Below, one piece after another: positions 31,478-45,430 of a stretch of DNA of 64,000 nt (within the stretch, counting starts at the first letter, position 1; every line of letters starts with the position of its first letter). The position numbers were made by a program, and so were the translations under genes. The notes beneath the pieces are model-generated. The model had not been told where the DNA came from. It worked only from the letters and a program-made list of their open reading frames with translations, and made no database searches. The stretch lies in NCBI GenBank assembly GCA_910890315.1, contig CAJVGD010000014.1:1-64000 (forward strand), given 5' to 3'. Source of the DNA: Serendipita indica DSM 11827. Taxonomy: Eukaryota > Basidiomycota > Agaricomycetes > Sebacinales > Serendipitaceae.

Positions 31478-33000
31478 ATGTTGAGCGCCGTCGCGTCGTC
31501 TTTATCATCTCAGTTGGAATTTCTTCCATCCCCGAGGATCGCGGCCAGGGCCCTCGGTCAGGCACGATGGTCGGACTATCCGTCGTACTCACTCGCACCA
31601 TCGTCTTCTCGCGATCTCACTTACTTTGAATACCAGCGCAATTCCACCGATCTCGACGTAGCCATCAACATTCCAAGATGGCATCGACTTGAAAATGGCA
31701 TACAGCATCCAGGCGCTCCGGCGCGTTATGCCCTCGCACTCACGTTGCTCAGGCGATTCGAGCAGAATGGGGGCCTCAAAGATCTAGAGGGTGCGCTCAA
31801 GAATGCGCAACTCGCATACGACGCCGTCTCGAAACGGGAACAGGGAGAAATTGAATGGTTCCATCGCGCATGCAGAGGCCATTCTCGCAGCGACGCCTCC
31901 TGACCGAAATGTACAAGAAAATACATTCGTTTGCGCTACGAGCCGCCGCACCGGCAAAGGAGCCTGCCGGTACATCGCCTGGCGATATTATCGCGCATGT
32001 ACAAGGAGGTTGAACGCGCCAAGGAGGAGCGAGATCCATGCTGGGGTGTACAGGTGCTCCGACCTTGCAACCTTCTATACGCTCGTTACGAGTCGAACCT
32101 GTTCTAAGCAAGATTTGGATCTGGAGCACGCTCTGGACCATTGGAGGGGGATCGCTACGGCTGGCTTGCGGACCGTACCCTCTCCGCCAAGCGTCCGATT
32201 CCACGCAGCGCTCAAGTGGGCTGACGTCTCGTGCGGCGACGGAAGATACAAGTCTGCTGTCGAAGCGTACAAAATTGCCATGAGCCTTGCTCCCCGCGTC
32301 TCGCTTGCGCGTAGGAGGGATGCGATCAACGGGGACTTTGATATGATCGAGGCTGCACCAGGAGAGGGGAATGAGCTTCTTCTTAATACATTTAGTCTCG
32401 CTTCGGACGCTGCTGCTGCTGCCATCGAACGCGGTCAGCCAGAGACGGCAATCGAGTTCCTCGAGCAAGCACGCACGCTCTTGTCGAGAGATGCACACGG
32501 TATCCCGTGAGACTTGGACAACCTGGAGCTCAAGAATCTAAACCTGGTTCGTCATGTCACTGACGTTTTGAGGGAGCTCGAGCAAGGTCACGACACGTTC
32601 AGCCCGAACTCTCCGATTGCGAACCTGAACATGCGGGCTCCCTGGATGCGCGTATCCGAACCCAAAGTCAATAACAATTTCTCGCCGGATGACAAGTGAA
32701 ACTCTGTCGTCGGGACCGTCTGCGCTTCATGCTGCTGCGGTCGTGCGCGATGGGCGATCCAGCAGGGCGGAATCAAGATCCAGCGACGACGGCACTGCAT
32801 CGCCAAAGTCAACCAGCACCAAATACTCATTCTACTATGCCACTGCCCTTCAATCTCTCCTTCATCCTCCCGTGATAGGTAACCGAACTGAATCTCGTGT
32901 GCTCGTCATCTCAGACCAACCACCTCCACGTGCCTCACTTCTGGGTGGAAACGTAGCCAGCATCCGAGCTCTCAAGTCTCAACTCGCTCCTTCACTTTCA
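31478..33000 (+). pseudogene. decayed TPR-CHAT protein gene
   Basis: Basidiomycete TPR-CHAT proteins consist of many TPR-like helices followed by a caspase-like CHAT domain. Here the frame from 31520 shows the TPR lead-in (LDVAINIPRWHRLENG, YALALTLLRRFEQNGGLKDLEGAL). It shifts near 31862 to another frame (HAEAILAATPPDR). The diagnostic region LRTVPSPPSVRFHAALKWAD and SLASDAAAAAIERGQPETAI, with FLEQARTLL, follows at 32160-32490. A stop occurs at 32509 in what should be continuous coding. Remains of the CHAT start (SRVLVISDQPPPRASLL) lie near 32890-32950 and the rest is missing. CHAT proteins can act as effectors of NLR-type immunity, so the position beside NLR2 is suggestive, but this copy is dead. 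Confidence 0.7.
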
Positions 33001-33149
33001 TCCACTCCCGAACCGCAGAGCGAACCCGGCCGTCGAACCTCCACATCGAGTCCCTCGAGGGCCCAGCTGTTAGTTTACACTAGTGTACATTACACCTGTC
33101 ACGTTGCCTCCCTTCCCCATTGGTCGATCCATCACCGGTGGCAGTGCCC

Positions 33150-33320
33150 CTCACTCGGTTAATCCACGACCGCTGTGAGGTATGGCCACTTGCTCACTTG
33201 TATGATCGATGCTCGCCACCTACATTAGCTAACTAGACGCTGTATATTAGGTAGTGTATTCTACTCGATTAATCCACGACCGCTGTGAGCTAACTAGACT
33301 CTGTCTATTAGGATGACAAA
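33150..33320 (+). repeat. short direct repeats
   Basis: TTAATCCACGACCGCTGTGAG occurs at about 33160 and again about 110 bp later (near 33270), and GCTAACTAGACKCTGTMTAT occurs near 33227 and 33290. This is a local duplication in non-coding DNA. Confidence 0.7.
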
Positions 33321-33777
33321 GGAAATCGGTCGAGTTTCAAATGGAACTACTATTAATAGATGTAAAAGCGCTCCAGGGGATCGGACGGCCGTTCAAAAGC
33401 GTGTTTGGAGCTGGAGCACTCGACAGAACGCCAAGATGAGTTCGAATGGGATGAGGATGAGGATATGATGGAACACAATGAAGCGTGGTGAAGTTTTGAA
33501 TTTTATTACGGTTACAAACGAGCATAGCCTAGCGTTGACCCTGGCCAGGTGTTTACATGGCTGACAAGAACGCTGGCGACGTACATCACGATCAAGGGAA
33601 CATCTATTTCCACGAACATACATTATTTTGTATGAAATAGGACAGGGAATGATCGACGAGAGCAATTGGCGCCTGGATGTTGAACGAGCAAATACTCGAC
33701 GTGCCGCCGCCCCGAAGAGGACCGAGACATCAGCGATTGTGTTGGAGACAGCCAGAGCTAGCGCGTAGGTAGTACAG
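33321..33777. other. intergenic or 5' part of the next gene
   Basis: A frame at about 33660-33755 (ERANTRRAAAPKRTETSAI) is collinear with the exon starting at 33778 apart from one TAG near 33767. It may belong to the same gene, joined by an intron I cannot place. Confidence 0.3.
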
Positions 33778-34277
33778 GTGGACGGATGTGGTACGAGGAG
33801 AGCTGATCAATGGGAGCATTTCAGGCAGATTCACCCACCTTACACGGTGGATGGCTTCGACGAGTATCAGCTCGACGAGATGACGGACAGCGAGCAAGTT
33901 CCCTTTGAGCACTGGAATAGAGCCTTAATTGGAGGTGTTTTCTATTCCGAGTTGCCCATGCGAGCTGCAGCCATTGCCACGGCGAACGAGCGTTCGGAGC
34001 GCAATGCGAGGCGAACATGGGAGTCATCCGGATTGTATAACGGGACCAGGGAGAGACGAGGGTTGCTTATGGACGCACACCAAGTACGTATTACCCCCCA
34101 CGGTTGGAGGCGATGCCTCGGACCAGGGAAGTGCGCGTTCGCCATTGCTTACCCTAATGTGCCCCTGTGAAATAGTCAGCGCCACAGTTTCAATACAACT
34201 TTCGCACCTACAGGTACTTCTGCCGAGCCAGAGATTCCTACGATTGTCTCGAAACCACCGAACTCGAGACATGCTAA
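33778..34277 (+). CDS. unrecognised gene, last two exons
   Basis: An exon (GCGTRRADQWEHFRQIHPPY ... GGVFYSELPMRAAAIA ... RERRGLLMDAHQ) ends at a GTACGT donor near 34084. After a 93-nt intron ending AATAG, the next exon continues in frame (SAPQFQYNFRTYRYFCRARD ... LETTELETC) to a TAA at 34275-34277. The good splice pair and matching phase argue for a real gene. No ATG opens the first exon, so the 5' end is missing or lies further upstream. The family is not recognised. The acidic stretch DGFDEYQLDEMTDSEQ is the only compositional feature. Confidence 0.45.
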
Positions 34278-34308
34278 TCCGCGACACATTATTAGGCGAG
34301 GTCGTGAC

Positions 34309-34740
34309 CTAAGTGGGGGATAGGCGCCACCGACGCAGATGGATGCGCAGCCGAAATCTAGAAGGAGTCCGCTCCACTACGGACTTCAAGGAGCGTGTAA
34401 ACCTGTCAGAAGTGAAGGATCGGATATAGCAGTCATGGGTCACTTTGACGCTCGAGTACTTACTTGCCGTAGCCGCAAAGGCTCGACTGGTAGAAGAGGA
34501 TGACTGCGCAGTGCCAGCCTCCTGAGATGATCAGAAGTCTTTTCAGAGGCAGCTCTATTGCACCTAGACACCAGATAATGAACGCAAAGTCAGACAGAGC
34601 GGTAAGCAAACCGAATGAGGCAAACACGATCGAATCTCCACCACTCATCTCCGCTCCTTCCTCTGGCCACTCTGCGACTGCGTGACGAGTGCTATCAAAC
34701 GTGATCTCCGCATCACAAGCTCATCGAGTCGTCAGGAGCT
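34309..34740 (-). CDS. unrecognised small membrane protein, partial
   Basis: The main exon reads ITFDSTRHAVAEWPEEGAEM, then two hydrophobic segments (SIVFASFGLLTALSDFAFII and LLIISGGWHCAVILFY), to a GTAAGT donor at about 34466. After a 57-nt intron ending GACAG it continues in phase as FTRSLKSVVERTPSRFRLR, ending at a TAG at 34309-34311. The basic tail after two membrane spans suggests a small integral membrane protein or the C-terminal part of a larger transporter or receptor. The upstream exon is uncertain: a frame with MAVVIPPILAIFDSSLHSRS lies near 34850-34730 but no clean junction is seen. A decayed relative lies at 25.1-25.3 kb. It converges with the gene ending at 34277. Confidence 0.45.
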
Positions 34741-34859
34741 TAAGGCCGAACGACGGACGATTTGAGCACGACAGAGACTTGGTGGAAGCGGATCTCGAAT
34801 GCAAAGAGGAGTCGAAGATAGCAAGGATGGGAGGAATGACTACGGCCATGCCGGCTATG

Positions 34860-36297
34860 TGAAAGAACGAGACTAAGAAATGAAGTCGACCTTCCCACCT
34901 ACACTATTTTCCCGTATCGATCTTGCCTTGTGATATTCTCTCACGGGACCCCTATTTTACTCTCGAAATCCCCATGCACTTCCCTTGTTTCTACCGATGA
35001 CTGTCTCGATACACTCTCTGTCGTTTAGGGAGTCTCCACACGTCTTTGCGAGGTCCTTAAAAGGTCGCAACGCGAGATTAGTAAAATTATCCTATTCCGC
35101 GTGCTCTCTATGTCTATCTATTATCATCTCTCAATCCTCTAACTCTCCTACTCCTTCCTACTGAACCGTCTACCGCCGTGTTGTCACCGATAGACCCATT
35201 CTCTCTCCGCTGTCGCGTCACACCTTACAGCGTTGATCATGCTACCTGCATCCGATAGTCCCGCGTAATGGACTCCAAAAACCGTCATCTTCACCTTTCA
35301 AACTATTTTTATGACGTGCTGGAAATCCAGGCCTCACCAGTGTAGACTTATCGACTGCGTAAGCAGTGGAATGCATTATTATTATCGCGCAAAAGTATCC
35401 CTTTGATAGATTCATGAGCACGATCGACAATTTGGCCCTTCTTCGCCGTTCGTTGCAGCGTCGCCGTTTGTCCCCAACTTGCTTCTCCGAATTTTTGTGG
35501 CTCGGTTCGTTACTTTGTGCTCGCTAGCTGATAGCCACCGTCCTGGAGACTTGCTTAGCAAGAGGCTGGATAATATGCCAGCCACCGGGCTGCGCAGGCG
35601 TGGGTACAACCACAGGACCAAGGAGGACGTGCATCAGATAATTGGTCATACTTCGAATGGAATGACAATGAAATATGGCCCAATCCAGCCAATCGGGCCG
35701 ACATATTCATACCAGCGACCAGTATTGTACAGCTCGACAGACTCTTGACTTTAGAGAGCGACTGGACCAGGAATGACGCCATTCACTTTGGCTCGCCGCC
35801 GTGCCTTAACAGCTAGTTCGCAGGAACGGCTGCCGAAGCCCTCCTTTGTGAATATCAAATGAGCCATAAAGAGTTCTTTGTACAATGAGACAGTTCGAAT
35901 CCCCGCCCCAAGCAAGGCTGGATAAGAGTGTAATGGACGGGAAGGCCTGGTGCATATGGGAAATTGCTTCCTATAGTCACCTCTGTCCAACCGATGGTAA
36001 TCCGAGAGTGCACATGCGCGATAGAGTATGTCATGAACTCAGATTAAGGATATGAGGATGGTAATCTCCTTTCTATTACTATATGGTGCAGTTCTCTGAT
36101 TCGTCCGTGGGGTGGATCTGGTCTACTGGTATTTTAGATTGCATTGATAGCTGATTGGGATGTCAACCTTCAAATCTGGCTCGTATCTTCCTCTTTCGTA
36201 GTTGGCCACCAGCCAAGATGGACTGTACGGCTATAAAGCCCAACCGGTATGGCACCGTCCTGATCAGTTGTCCAAACCTTCTCTGTGAATAACAATC
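34860..36297. other. long intergenic stretch
   Basis: No complete gene is seen. A pyrimidine-rich tract (34900-35230) and a minus-strand coding-like relic (see 35555-35990) are the only notable contents. The last part includes the promoter of the zinc-finger gene; a CTATAAAG box lies near 36229. Confidence 0.4.
35555..35990 (-). pseudogene. unrecognised coding-like relic
   Basis: Two minus-strand frames join near 35760. The first contains YKELFMAHLIFTKEGFGSRS and CELAVKARRRAKVNGVIPGP, which look protein-like; the second continues with ILVAGMNMSARLAG. No start codon context, splice pair or family could be recognised. It may be a decayed gene. Confidence 0.25.
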
Positions 36298-37981
36298 ATG
36301 GACGATGCTCGTTCGTGCGCGCGGGGCATTCCATGTGGCAAATCAACATCTATGAGCCAAAATGGCTCCTACGGCTCCGAATATGAACAGGATTTCGAGT
36401 TTGAGTTTGGTTCGGCCTCTCTATCCTCTGGTTAGCACTCACTTCATCGCTGGATGGAACGAATGAAACTGACTTTCCGCCTCAAGTGACGTCTCCCACC
36501 GATGCGTCATGCCGTCCTGGGTCCAGAGGCCAGTTGGGCTCAAATATGAGGAGCCAGCATAGCTCTTTATATTTTTTGCTAGCGCCTTCTTCTCATCCCA
36601 CGAACTGGCAGATACAGGAATCTGGGCAGTGCCAGGCTCCCTCCAGCATCTTGACTCATACAAATGGCACTGGACGTATCACAGGGTTCGATATCGAGAT
36701 ATCTCAGATGACCAGCGACCAGTCATCTCCTACATCTTGCGGCATACTGCCGAGTAATCTCTCTTTGCTTACGAGTCAGATCGACCAGCAACTCTGTTCG
36801 TCATTGCCACGGGAGGAGCAACAAGCCATGGCCTCTCCAATACCAATAGTCGAGGCTCATGCTAGAGTGTCGAGCATTGATACCAGCCCGGGCTTCAGCA
36901 TGACCTCTCAGTCTTCCTATCATGACGAATCACTGAGTTTGCTTCTCGATCATCACATCACGACTCTTACTAGCTCACCCATCCTCACTGGAGTAGGTCA
37001 GTACCAATCCGACAAGACGCACCCTATAGTTATGATCGACGATCTTGATAGAGGCTTATATGGAATGTCGCCAAATCCGACGCAGATCACCCCGGGGCTC
37101 TTAGATGGATTGGACATGCTCAACACCAGCAACGATGTAAGCAGTCTCTCTAGCACTGAGCTGGTCGCGCCATCCTCCTCCAACCAATCGATTTCGTCTC
37201 TTTCCTCGGGTCACATTTATCTACCTATTAAAAGTCGGAAATCTTTGCGAGCACCTAGTATCTCAGTGACCGTGCCCCATCACACACATCCTTACCATCG
37301 TCCCACTGGGTTCTCTTCTAGTACATCCTCGCTGAGCCCATATGAACCAACGATGCTTCTAAGTACACTGCCAACCTCACCCTTATCTCCTTTGGGCTCG
37401 CTTTCAAACTCGCATGCCCTCTTCTCTGCCCTCTCACCACAGGGTGACGACGCTAGTATTTTCAGTATCATCGGCACTACCCTTGATGATGGTCGTCTAT
37501 ACGGTCAGTTTACTCAGTCGCAGCAGCCAGCAGCTCGTGTGATCTTCAAGTATATGATGGATCACCCAAATGCGGTTATCCCGACTACATATATCACATC
37601 GGCGCTGGCGGATATCAAAGACGGTCGTGGGCGATGCTTGATTGGCGCCTGTGTAGCAGACGCAAAATCGAAGCGCGCCGACCATCTGTACGATCATATA
37701 AGAGACAAGCATTTCGGGTCCCGACCCTATGTATGCAGCTTCTGGTAAGCTTCTTTTGGTGTTGGTTGTGTAGATATCGAGGGCTGACTAGATCACCAAG
37801 TAACTATTCGTTCTCTAGGGAATACGATTTGAAGAGGCATTCTCACATTCACGAAGGAAAGCTTTTGGAATGCTCACAGTGTTCGAAAGCATACACCCGC
37901 TTCGATAACCTGCAACGCCACATGCTGCAGAAGCACGGACAATTCACATCTCAATCGCTTCCGTCTACACTCTTCCCATGA
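36298..37981 (+). CDS. C2H2 zinc-finger protein
   Basis: Three exons: 36298 to about 36431 (MDDARSCARGIPCGKSTSMS...), about 36487 to 37745, and about 37820 to 37981. Junctions are GTTAGC...CTCAAG and GTAAGC...TCTCTAG, both keeping frame. The first 370 residues are Ser/Thr/Pro-rich and disordered, typical of a transcription factor's activation region. The C-terminus carries zinc fingers: a first with CLIGACV ... HLYDHIRDKH, a middle degenerate one (YVCSF ... DLKRHSHIH, apparently lacking its second Cys), and a classical C2H2 finger CSQCSKAYTRFDNLQRHMLQKH. This arrangement fits a DNA-binding regulator acting in the nucleus. Its targets cannot be guessed. A TATA-like CTATAAAG lies about 65 bp upstream of the ATG. 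Confidence 0.75.
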
Positions 37982-38334
37982 TACCCACTCCTCATCAGTG
38001 GCCCGAAACATAATCTGTGTCTTCGAGGAATACTGCGATTTGACTGGGATTCCCCTTGTGATGACTAATGATTTGAACAAACATTCTCCTTTGCACTCGA
38101 GGCATGCTGCACCTTGTCCCTAGACATCAGCGCCTGTGCTTTTCCTTGTGACGACTTACGATTTGGAGCGAACTACGTAATAGTGACGATAAAGTAGCTA
38201 ATATGTAAGGTTATTGAGGAGGACACACCATAGCTCATAGCTCATATTTGAAGATCTATGGTATAGTTGATTATCAGATGTGAATACGTGACCAGCGCAA
38301 GGTCATACAAAACTAGGAACGGCTCGCAACGTCG
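37982..38334. other. convergent 3' regions
   Basis: Gap between the zinc-finger gene and the large minus-strand gene. No gene seen. Confidence 0.5.
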
Positions 38335-41300
38335 CTACTTCTTCTTTCCACCCTTTTTCTTCTTCTTGGCGCCTCCCTGTTGACTTGGAATGATGGGGTC
38401 CTCATCCACCTCTGGAGGATTTGCATCGGGGCTAAGCATGTTTGCGAGCATGACCTGAGATTGGGTTTGCATCGGTGGTAAAGGCTGAACAATCGACCTT
38501 GTCGTGCCAGGTGGAAGCGGTTGAGCAATCGACCGCGACGTCCCCGGTGCAATGTTCATGATGTTGGAACGCGTACTGCCAGGTGGGAGCTGAACAGGTT
38601 GAACTTGAGCAGATCCAAACGGTCCCGCTCCGAAACCAAATGCGTCGTTCCCAATAGGCCCCACGGGGATCGTCTGGGCAGAGTCACGAGTATAGGCCCA
38701 CGTCGTCGACGTCTGCGGCATGATTGCGCTCGTCGGGGCAGACTCGTACACGGACTGCCTAGGCAGTTGGGATGTTGTCGTCCGACCAGTGTTCCACGGA
38801 ATGTCGGACCGTTGGATTGGTCCCGCTGACGGCAGCGCATTGGTGGATGAACGAGCGCTGGCCGTAACAGGCAGGGATTGCCGCTGAGGTGAGCGGATTG
38901 GATGACCGTATTGATCAACGGTAAACGTCGAAGGAAGATTGACAGAGTTTTCGTCAAAATCGGCGGTATTGACATAGGCACTTGGTGGACCGCGCACACC
39001 CATGCTCGGCGATGGTGGAGGCCGCATTTGGACATCGGCTCCAAGACGAGAGAGATCGGGCTGAATCGTATCCCTCTCGGGTGTTCGGTTCTGTGGCTAA
39101 AAGAAAGCATCAGTCGACGCCAAAAATGTACACAATATACGTACTGGTATAACCTCGCCTTCCTCAAACATTTGCGGAAGCTTGCGAGGCATAAACTTGT
39201 TGCTGCGCGTATCCCAAGACTCTGCGCGCTCATCCAGAATATCGACTACACTGGAAGAATCGACATAGTCCGCTTCATCGTGTCTTGGTCGACTGGGATC
39301 ATATGGCTCGATAGGAGCGTCGAGGTCTCGCTCCATGGCTCGGCGGTCCTGTGACGACGTTGTCGACTTTTGGGGACTGGGCACCGGATTAAACGCGCCA
39401 AAGGACGCCGCTGGGTCAAAGGTCATTGTCGGAAGGTTGCCCGGGTTGTGACGAGCGCTCTTAGGGGGCGGTAGCGGGGCCGACTCGTATCCGGGAGTTT
39501 TGCGCGGAAGAGGTGCGGATTCGTATGCCGGGGTTTTGCGCGGAAGAGGTGCAGGGGAATAAGAAGGTGTTCGTTGAGGGGCGCCACCCTTTGGCTTTGG
39601 AATCCCATACATGCTTTGAACACGACTAGGCGTCGTTAGCGGTGGCTCGGTATCTTGTACGCTGTAGCCCATGGAAGTGATTTGCGGAACTTCGTCATCA
39701 TAATCGACAAAGCCCTCTCGCCGTCGTTTCTTGTCCTTTGCCGACGACTTTCCCTTCTTGCCAGAACTCGCAGCTGCAAAGGTGGTCTGCGATGGTGTAG
39801 GGGTCGTGCCACTTGGATGGATCGTAATCTCTTCCGGGCTCATGTCCAAGGCATTCGAATACCGAAGCGGGGTCGGGTGGGCCAAATCGCTGCGGAACTG
39901 AGAAGGGGATGGCGGCGGACCCATGCGTGGAGAGGGAGGAGGGCGATCATCATGACGCGAGGGAGAACGCGGTGGGTCTGGTATGTCATGTCCACGGTGT
40001 AGTGGCGACTGCTGAAGCGATGTCGAGGGTGCTCGGCGATGGTTGTTTGCTGGGTGGTATAGCCCTCCATTCGGGTCGTTTCTACTAAAGTCTTCAGGAC
40101 CAAGCTCACGTCTGGGGTTCAAGGGACTTCGTGTCTGGCCCGGTTGACCAAGGGGGGCGCCATTCTGGCTATAATCACCTGAGGCGACAGGTTGAGCGTT
40201 TCCGGGGACAAACGATGCGTAGTTGACATCGCCAGTCACAAATGCCGGGCTCCCCATCAAAGAGGCACCTGCCTGGGCCATCTTCGTCGAGCGATCGCTA
40301 GCACGGGCGGGTGGGGTGCTTCCCACGAGCTCAATGTCGGGCAACATGTTTCCGACTGCAGATGGCGCGGTGGACCCTGCGCGACTGTTACTGCGACCTA
40401 CATGTGAGCCGGCGCGACTGCTGCTGGCGGGTACGTTTCCGTACTCGACAACGGGAGGCGCTTTGCGCTGAGCCTTTGGTGGTTGTGGACTGCGCCGCGG
40501 AACCTCTATTACTTCTGGGGGCCTAGAGTATTGGCCAGTCCCTGTCGCTGCCGTTGGCGAGGGCTGAGATCGCTTGGGGATATATGTCTGGCCACCACCG
40601 TTGGGCATATTGCTAAATGCTCTCTCTTGAGGACGCACACCCATGGCAGCGTCTTGGAAATAGGCAGTCACGGGGCTTGGACCGGGCTCTGAGCCTGCCT
40701 CTAGGATTGGCGTCATTTCTGTCACTTGTTCCCGACCAAAGAGTGAATTGCTTCGCTCTCGGCCGTGAGGTGGACCATTCGAAGCGGGGCCACCTCGTCC
40801 GTGAGCAAGAAGGTCAAACTGCTCAGTTGGAGTGGATCCCGCGACGCTCGGAGGAGTCACCGTGCTTCGTCCAGGTCGACTACCAGAGCTTTGTCGAACC
40901 TTGACGGGGGCACGGTACCCTTGTCCTGTTCCAATGACGCCACCTCCCCACGACCGTTGTTCCATGGGCCGCTCGGACGGTGCCAAGGGCATCTGAGGAG
41001 GTGCCGAGGTGCGCCTGCTGATGCTGCGTCGTGGACTGTCCGCCAGATCGGTAAACTCGCCAGCCCCTGCGAGTATGTTGATGTTGGCATCCGACCGGTC
41101 TACAGAGTTGCTTCTAACCGGCACACCAGAGTTGGCACCAATGACGGGGAGACCCAGGACGTTGGCGGTATGCGTTTGTGGATCGACCGTTACGACGGGT
41201 GCGATTCCGCGTGGGGCAGGAAACGAAGAGGAGCGACCGTGGTGGGCACCACGAGCTCTATCTATATCTGGTGGCACAAAATACTCTCCGCGTCCATCTT

Positions 41301-42132
41301 GACCGGGCGTTTCCGCATCCACGACGTGATATGTCTCGCGAACAGCAGGCTCTCGAGGTGGTTCGGGTCGTGGTTGTTCTTCATACGCAGCATCATCCTG
41401 GATAAGATCCATCATTGCCTTTTTCTGCTTCTTCTCTTCTGCCCTTTTCCCGTCCTTGACACCATATTTGATCCCCTCTTGCTTTCCCATGCGAGCACCT
41501 TCCTCCATGCCCAATTTGCGACCTTCTTGGTACCCTGCCTCGCGGGCCTCTTGGAGCTTTCGCTCCTCGAGTAGCCGGCGAACTTTTTCCTTTTCGCGAT
41601 ACGTCTCGTCTACTGCCTTTTGGCGCTCCTCGTCCAGGGTGTCGATATCCCTTTGGGCCTTTTTAATCTCTTCGATAGCACCTTGGTACTGCGTCTTGAG
41701 GAATCGGAGTTGTTCGCGTAGCTTGCTGAGTTCGACTTCGGTCTTCTTTCGCCGTGCATTTCCCTCTTCCTCTTTTTGCTTTAGCTCGGAGAGGCGCGTG
41801 TTTGCTTCTTCGAATCGTCGGTCTTGAAAGGCGAGATCGGCTTGAGCCTGAGCGAGACTGGCCTGGAGATTGGCCGTCTTTTGGCGTTCTGTGGCGAGCC
41901 GGTTGATGAGAATAGAAATCTCGTCAACGCTAGGAGACTGGTGACCGAGAGATCCAGCGCGGTGAGGCTGTCGGGAGTGTTTGCTCGTCCCGGAGGAAGA
42001 GACGCTGGCAGAAGCTCGACGTGTTGGCCCTCGTTTGCGGGAAGCCGAGGGAGGGCTCATGGACTCGAGAAGACCTCGAGTAAGATTTGGGTTCTGGAAT
42101 GCTTCTTGTAGATTTGTGGCGTGATTCTCCAT
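38335..42132 (-). CDS. large coiled-coil / disordered protein of unknown function
   Basis: Two exons: 42132 to about 39164 and about 39100 to 38335, joined by an intron GTACGT...TTTTTTAG that keeps frame after GEVIP. The protein is about 1250 residues. Residues 70-260 form a strong coiled coil (LQASLAQAQADLAFQDRRFE, KQKEEEGNARRKKTEVELSK, EKEKVRRLLEERKLQEAREA), followed by Gly-rich KLGMEEGARMGKQEGIKYG repeats. The rest is Pro/Ser/Arg-rich with near-repeats such as PLPRKTPAYESAPLPRKTPG (39560-39460), and the C-terminus ends in a lysine cluster (KKKKKGGKKK). No catalytic domain is seen. Such proteins may serve as cytoskeletal or polarity scaffolds, but this is a guess. The ATG at 42132 is the first in frame. 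Confidence 0.8.
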
Positions 42133-42168
42133 TGCGTTACTAGCGCACAGGCGACGTCAACATGCGTG

Positions 42169-42354
42169 CTAAAGAGACGGTGGCGCGTAAACAGACGTAC
42201 TCAAAGTCGGTAGCATCGTCTCTAAAGTCGATTCTAGACTTTTCAGGCGGTGGTTCTGAGCCAAAAGGTCGGCGACTCGACGGCGTAGCGCATACATTGC
42301 AAACTCACGTTGATAGTCTGTAAACGTCGGCGGCGAGCCGAAAGTATCCATCAT
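42169..42354 (-). CDS. small helical open frame, uncertain
   Basis: A frame of 61 codons starts with ATG (MMDTFGSPPTFTDYQREFAM) and has a helical, heptad-like centre (ALRRRVADLLAQNHRLKSLE). It lies immediately upstream of the large coiled-coil gene on the same strand. I tried to splice it into that gene (donor GTACGT near 42198) but the phase does not fit any acceptor before 42132. It may be an upstream ORF, a separate small protein, or an alternative 5' exon. Confidence 0.35.
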   Translation of the reverse strand: MMDTFGSPPTFTDYQREFAMYALRRRVADLLAQNHRLKSLESTLETMLPTLSTSVYAPPSL

Positions 42355-42789
42355 TGTATCGTAGCTTGTGCTCTGAGCAATAAATCCAGCGTTTTAATCC
42401 AAGGCTTCGAGATAGCGGATAAGTGATAGCCAAGTTTGGGCGAGCGTGACGTGAGAAAAAGGCGAGTTGCTGACGTCCTATTGGCGAGTATATGACTGCT
42501 AACGGGTATATACACTGAAAGAGACTGGAATCGCGCACGGCGAGGCGTAGCGCCGTCTACCCGCGGTGGCGTCTGGGTCCAAGGTTTATATACTCCAAGC
42601 ATCGGAAGCGCAGTCGTCGGATTACAACACGAGTAGAGAACAGTCTAAGAGGCTAGTAAAGGGAGAGAGAGATATGACCACAGGAAATGCGTGCAACGGT
42701 CGAAGGGAGTCCGCCCTCATCACAAGTGGCAAAATAGCACATGCAAGGTCCCGTCCAGCGGTCACATACGACGAGAGCAGGAGACTTGT
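42355..42789. other. intergenic, PAK gene 3' flank
   Basis: No gene seen. Confidence 0.4.
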
Positions 42790-45296
<2,507 letters not shown>

Positions 45297-45430
45297 GGGT
45301 GTCGTCAAACCTTGGAACCCGACCACGTCCTCGTAGCCACGTCTATTCTACTCATTTTGGCCTATTTCTAGCCCCAATTTGTCTTTGGCGCCTTGTTTAC
45401 ACCCACCGAGTCTCTTTCCCTCTTACCCCC
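45297..45430. promoter_or_regulatory. 134-bp divergent promoter region
   Basis: The PAK kinase gene (minus) and the putative mitochondrial protein gene (plus) start only 134 bp apart, so they must share this short region. A pyrimidine-rich tract precedes the plus-strand ATG (CTCTTTCCCTCTTACCCCC). No TATA box is clear. Confidence 0.6.

Noticed and set aside
35885-35910. GTTCGAATCCCC motif resembling a tRNA T arm
   Set aside because: No acceptor, D or anticodon arms could be found on either strand.
41456-41827. Plus-strand Ser/Arg/Phe-rich frame
   Set aside because: Antisense to the coiled-coil region of the large minus-strand gene, an artefact of Glu/Lys/Arg-rich coding.
38335-42132. Membership of the large protein in a named cytoskeletal family
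   Set aside because: Only coiled coil and low complexity are visible, which is not enough to name a family.
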